From assembly GCF_030867145.1 (NCBI RefSeq), contig NC_134428.1:22299537-22363536 (forward strand): a stretch of DNA of 64,000 nucleotides, in the 5' to 3' direction. The DNA comes from Opisthocomus hoazin (Eukaryota; Chordata; Aves; Opisthocomiformes; Opisthocomidae). The position numbers and the translations under genes are program-made. A model generated the notes under the pieces. That model was not told the DNA's origin and did no database searches. It worked only from the letters and a program-made list of their open reading frames with translations. Numbering within the stretch: the first letter of the stretch is position 1; each line of letters begins with the position of its first letter. Positions 1 to 64,000 of the stretch are shown here, piece after piece.

Positions 1-239
1 AGAGCTCCCCCAGCCCTTCTCCCGCATCCTGGTTTCCATTTAACGGAGCGACTGGAAACCATCTTCTATCCCATCCCATTTTTCCCCGGGAGCAGGTGGA
101 AGGGATTAAGCTTTTCCAGGAGGGTCAAGCAGGTTTTGCCTTGCGCCTTGCAGAGGTCTCAAGGGCGCGGGCTGAGATGCGGGGACAGAGGCCCTGCCTG
201 GCGTCAGCCCCAGCATCAAGGCGGCGCAGCTGGGATAAG
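1..239. other. Intergenic sequence beyond the RNF216 3' end
   Basis: No coding pattern or repeat family is recognisable. An inverted repeat (30-38 TGGTTTCCA and 53-61 TGGAAACCA) forms a 9-bp stem with a 14-base loop. In mammals the neighbour on this side is FSCN1, in tail-to-tail orientation. Nothing from that gene can be identified here. Confidence 0.5.
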
Positions 240-260
240 GTGAAAGCCAGAGTGCACAAA

Positions 261-266
261 TTTATT
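261..266 (-). terminator. Distal AATAAA polyadenylation signal of RNF216
   Basis: The plus strand reads TTTATT, which is AATAAA in the RNF216 sense. A T-rich stretch lies upstream and a TG/T-rich stretch (tttgtgcactctggctttc) downstream, the usual layout for cleavage 10-30 bases later, at about 235-250. Confidence 0.7.
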
Positions 267-388
267 TACAAAAATTCAAATTACAATATAATACAGGAAC
301 TTTTTACACACAGAATATTAGAACAGTTTACTACCAGAAGGTAAAGAAAAATATTTTTTTCTTTTTTTTTTTTTTAATAAACCACCTA

Positions 389-394
389 TTTATT
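389..394 (-). terminator. Second AATAAA polyadenylation signal of RNF216
   Basis: TTTATT on the plus strand gives AATAAA in the sense direction, about 130 bases upstream of the distal signal. It may give a slightly shorter 3' end. An A-rich run (362-375) follows in the mRNA and could also misprime oligo-dT cDNA. Confidence 0.45.
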
Positions 395-3300
395 TTCAGC
401 TACTGTTATACAAAGTGGCAGAACATGCACATCTTTACAGGGTTTCTTTTCATATAACGTTTTGCTAAGTGCAAATACTAAGTTTCTCTCTCCACCTTTA
501 AGGCAAGTAAAAGGGGACACTGCAGTTAACCATAGGAAGTACCTGTGGGGGACCAGCCAGGGCACAGCACCCGCCCCGGCGCCTGCTAAAGCACAGAGGG
601 CTTCGAGACTGGGGGGCAGGAGGGAAAATGGAAGGCAGGCGTTGGAGACCAGATCACGGATGGCTCCCCTGGCTGTGCTCTAAGTTTTGGGTTGTTTTTC
701 TTTTGTTTGTTTTTTTTTTTTAACTAAATCAACACAGATCCAAGCGCCATCAGAAACCACAACTCGAGGTCTCCCGAGGAGGAGCAGCCCCACGCCTTGG
801 CTGCAGAGGAATTTTCGGTGAAATGGGAGTTTCCTCGGGGAGAGAAGCAGCACCGGGAACCCAGCATCGCCCCGGGCTGGGGGCCAAGCCCATCGCTTGG
901 GGCCCCTGGGCACGCTGCACCCTGCGTCAGAGCGCAGGCACCGCTGTCTTCTCAGACAGAAACAGGGCCGCGGTTTGGCAGGGGACACGGGGACAGTGGT
1001 CCTCTACCGGGCTCCTCCAGGACCACAGCCCCTGCCCCACAGTGGCAGAAGACGCTCACGCCCCAGGCCCAAGGTCGGACCAGACCCCGACCTCTCGGCC
1101 CCCTCTGCCTGATGCTTCTCCCCCCTCTCGCTCCATCTCTGCACCTCCCTCAGCTGAGGCTTAGCTCCTGGAGGCCACGCATCTCCGGACAGGCACCAAA
1201 ACCCGGGACCAGAGCACCCTCCAGCCCATGCTGCCGGCCACCCCAGCTGCCCGAGCCATCTCTGCTGCCCAACCTGGCTTTGCACGGGGGACAACCGCCA
1301 CCACCCTGCTCTAGAAAGCCTGGAGGGCTCACCCAAGCCGGCGCTTGAGGCCACCAGATCCCGGTTATCAAACCCCAGGATTCCCTCTCTGGCGGGGGAA
1401 GCCACTGGCGCTGCTGCTGAGCCGGCTCCGTTTTCTCGCCGCCCGCCAAGGCTGAAGGCAGCGCTTCCCCAAGCCCCGGGGACACCCCGCGCCCGGCTCC
1501 CACAGGAATCACTCGGGGCACGGGCAGATCTAAACCTGGCTAAAACCCAGCCAAGCTCCTGCAGCCCCCACACTACTTCAGAAATAAATTAAAATAAACA
1601 AGAGAAAACGACAGCAGCAAGGGAACTGTGCTCGGCTATGAACGCCAGAGACCGCGGCGCTGAGGAGCTGGGACAGAGCACTCCGCAGGGGACCTTCAGC
1701 CCACGCCCAAGAGCGGAGAAATTGCTGACTCAGCTCCGGAAAGCGTGGCAGGCCCCTCTGGGAGACCTTCCCGGGGACAACAGCTCCCAGGAGCTGTCCC
1801 GAGCCATGGCGGAGGCCACCTCTCTCCAGCAGCATCCCACCGACAGCCCCGCACCCAAGGAGATGCCGTGCCCAGGGCCGTTACGGAGAGCTGCAAGCCA
1901 CGGTTTGGCAGAAGCAGGGAGTTTTACGCAAAAAAAAACCAAATAAAACCAAAAGTCACCCAGATGGTCAAATTCCAGGGGGGATAACGGGCAGGGAATT
2001 GCCCCCAGCGGGTTCCCAGCAGGACACGGCCCAGCCCAAAGCACCCAGGAACGACAGCACAACCGGGCTGTCCAAACCTAGCCCAGCATTCCCGAGAGCA
2101 GGGATTTGTTCTGTATTTTTTCCCCCCACTCCATCCATTTTCTTTTCTAAGGGGGGTCTGCACCAGACAGCACAGCCAAGGGCTGTGGGGAGAGGGCTTG
2201 GCGCCAGCGCTCCTCCCGCAGCCCAGTGACAACACCCCGCTTCTCGCGGGGACATTTTGCTTTTCCCCAGCCCAGCGACACCCGCGCTTGCCTTTCACCA
2301 CGCTTTCCCGAAGCCTGCTGAGCTGCAACACACATTTTCAGGGGGTCTCACGCTTCCTACGGCTGCCCGTTGGTCACAGGGGGCTCAGGGAAGAGGGGGC
2401 CCAGCTCACCGCCGCCTGCCTGCGTGACTACCCGGGTAGTTCCCAATTTTTCTGCCCTGGCACACAGCACACACCGCTGCCTACGCCCCTCACCGGGTTA
2501 TTTGCCCAAGCAGGTTGTTTTTTTTGCAATGAAGGGTGCAGCTTCGGCTCCGGGTGCTTCTAGCAGGGGTTGGAGGACTGCTGCCAGAAGCAGGGGGAGA
2601 TGGGGGATGCTGGATGAGAACAGCAAAGCAAAGGCCGTGTTTTGGAAGGTGAGAGTCACGCACTGCTGGGGGAAAAACCCCGAGCCCTTCGCAGGGGGTA
2701 AGTTCAGCTCAGCCCAAGATTAGGGTGCCTGAGTCTTCTGCTACTTGCTAAAGCCCTGAGATGGAATGCAGCTCCATCGAGAGGGCTGCTGCTTCCCCTC
2801 ACTCCACTCGCAGAGCGAGAAAGGCTAAAAACACCAGGTTTACTTGGTTTCAAACAATTTACTTCTGCTGGGAGGTGCTAGGAGGTTACAGGGATGCTGG
2901 AGGACACAGGAACCCCGGCCTCCTGCCTCTCCACGGGCAGAAGGCCAGGGCAGCTGACTCCTGCTCCCTTGCTCCTGAAGGTCTTACTTGGAGGCCAAGC
3001 CTCTCCTCCCTTCCTCCCAGGACTCACTTGACCATGCGGCAGCTGCTCTGGGCAGCAGGAAGGCAGGATTTTTGGAAAGTCCCCAAGGAACGGCTGCATC
3101 CCTGCGCTCCGCAAAGTCTCACTTTCCCTCCCAGCAGCTGCCTGAACAGGCTCTGTCAAATCAAAACATCTGGATGCCCACCACAGGGAGAGACCCTCGG
3201 AAACCCAGCACCGAGCCCTGCCGCAGCGCAGGTCGACACGTCCTGATGGCGAAGGTTCAGAGAAGCTCTAGAGATGGGTGCAGTGCGGGGACGTGTGAGT

Positions 3301-3403
3301 TGGAGCAGGGCCCCTCGCAGCTGGCTAAACCGAGGGGGGCTGGAGGGGGAACGGGGGGTGATGTTACCAGGGTGGGCTTTGCCCTGCCGCAACTCGAACC
3401 AGG

Positions 3404-63518
<60,115 letters not shown>

Positions 63519-64000
63519 CTAAAAAGAAGACAGACAAGAGTAAGTAGGAGTTCTTGTCTGCATGTCAGAATCCTTGCTCCAGGTGATCTTTTGCATCTAA
63601 TCACATTTCTGATGGGAAACAGATGAAAAGTCTGTTTAGCAAGGTGCACGCAGCTGCAACCCACAGGATCTTTGTTTACTGAACTCCATCCTCAGTCTGT
63701 CCCCAGGTGCTAAGAGAACTGGGGATGCACAGGACTCTCACACTGGAACAATTTCCTGAGCTCACACCAGTCCCTACCTCCCTCCCAGGAAAACAGTCTG
63801 TAAAAGAGGAACTAATTGGTGGCATATTTGCATTCTCACCCATTTATTTAAACAGGCAGCAGGAACCAAAGCTCAAAACCGTTAACCTCTGGCCTTGTTC
63901 TTGCTTCTGGCAGGCTAGGACTGCTGTCAGCCAACAGAGTTTGAAAATTCTCTGCTACTGTTCTCAACTAAGAAACCAAAGGTCAGCTTTGCAACCCATT
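63519..64000 (-). other. 3' end of an upstream RNF216 intron
   Basis: This is sequence upstream of the acceptor ttcttttttag. No open frame here matches the acidic N-terminus of RNF216 that I recall from human, so the earlier coding exon or exons lie beyond the window. Confidence 0.8.

Larger units (their letters stand above)
240..3403 (-). other. RNF216: RNF216 3' UTR, about 3.2 kb
   Basis: This is the sequence between the RNF216 stop codon and the predicted cleavage site. The part nearest the stop (about 700-3400) is GC-rich. The last ~450 bases are AT-rich, with the look of a typical vertebrate UTR end. T runs on the plus strand at 362-375 and 710-721 become A runs in the mRNA. The end near 240 is inferred from the AATAAA at 261-266 and is accurate to about 20 bases. 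The open frames in this stretch lack codon structure or recognisable domains and are treated as chance. Confidence 0.8.

Noticed and set aside
30..61. 9-bp inverted repeat with 14-base loop downstream of the gene
   Set aside because: A stem of this size occurs by chance and there is no sign of an RNA gene, so it is noted only within the intergenic feature.
797..1573. Long open frames on both strands in the 3' UTR (up to 189 codons)
   Set aside because: High GC and Pro/Arg/Gly-rich composition with no domain, in the UTR of a securely placed gene. Chance frames are expected here.

Overview
The window is vertebrate nuclear DNA, and almost certainly avian. It has widely spaced exons with vertebrate splice sites, and two truncated CR1 LINE copies in the form typical of bird genomes. 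All coding sequence I can support belongs to one gene on the minus strand: RNF216 (TRIAD3/ZIN), a RING-in-between-RING (RBR) E3 ubiquitin ligase. I identified it from the translated sequence and from remembered human protein sequence, with no database search.

Layout in transcription order (right to left): 64000-63519 is the end of an upstream intron. A large 286-codon exon follows (63518-62661), then nine exons between 60859 and 50631, a 35.2 kb intron (50630-15385), exons at 15384-15287, 12787-12565 and 4424-4355, and the terminal exon, whose coding part is 3723-3404. A roughly 3.2 kb 3' UTR follows, ending near position 240 just past two AATAAA signals. The 14 coding exons join in a single frame with matching phases at all 13 junctions. 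They encode 861 residues plus a stop. Only the extreme N-terminus and the promoter lie outside the window, beyond 64000.

The encoded protein has a diverged Pro/Gln/Glu-rich N-terminal region, a conserved helical middle region, then RING1, IBR and RING2, a charged helix and a proline-rich tail ending in [10 protein letters not shown]. The RING2 catalytic cysteine (Cys683 in window numbering) and the Zn-ligand cysteines are intact, so the ligase looks functional.

The remainder is intronic: two CR1 fragments, a TTTA microsatellite, C18 and G17 homopolymers, A/T tracts, and a few AT-rich segments that may be conserved non-coding elements. I found no second gene, no RNA gene, no CRISPR array and no undescribed multi-gene system. 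The points most worth checking are a GC-AG intron, a possible in-frame alternative donor that would insert 10 residues into RING1, a neighbouring weak GTTCTC donor, and two palindromic binding-site candidates (PU.1-like and kappa-B) in the giant intron.
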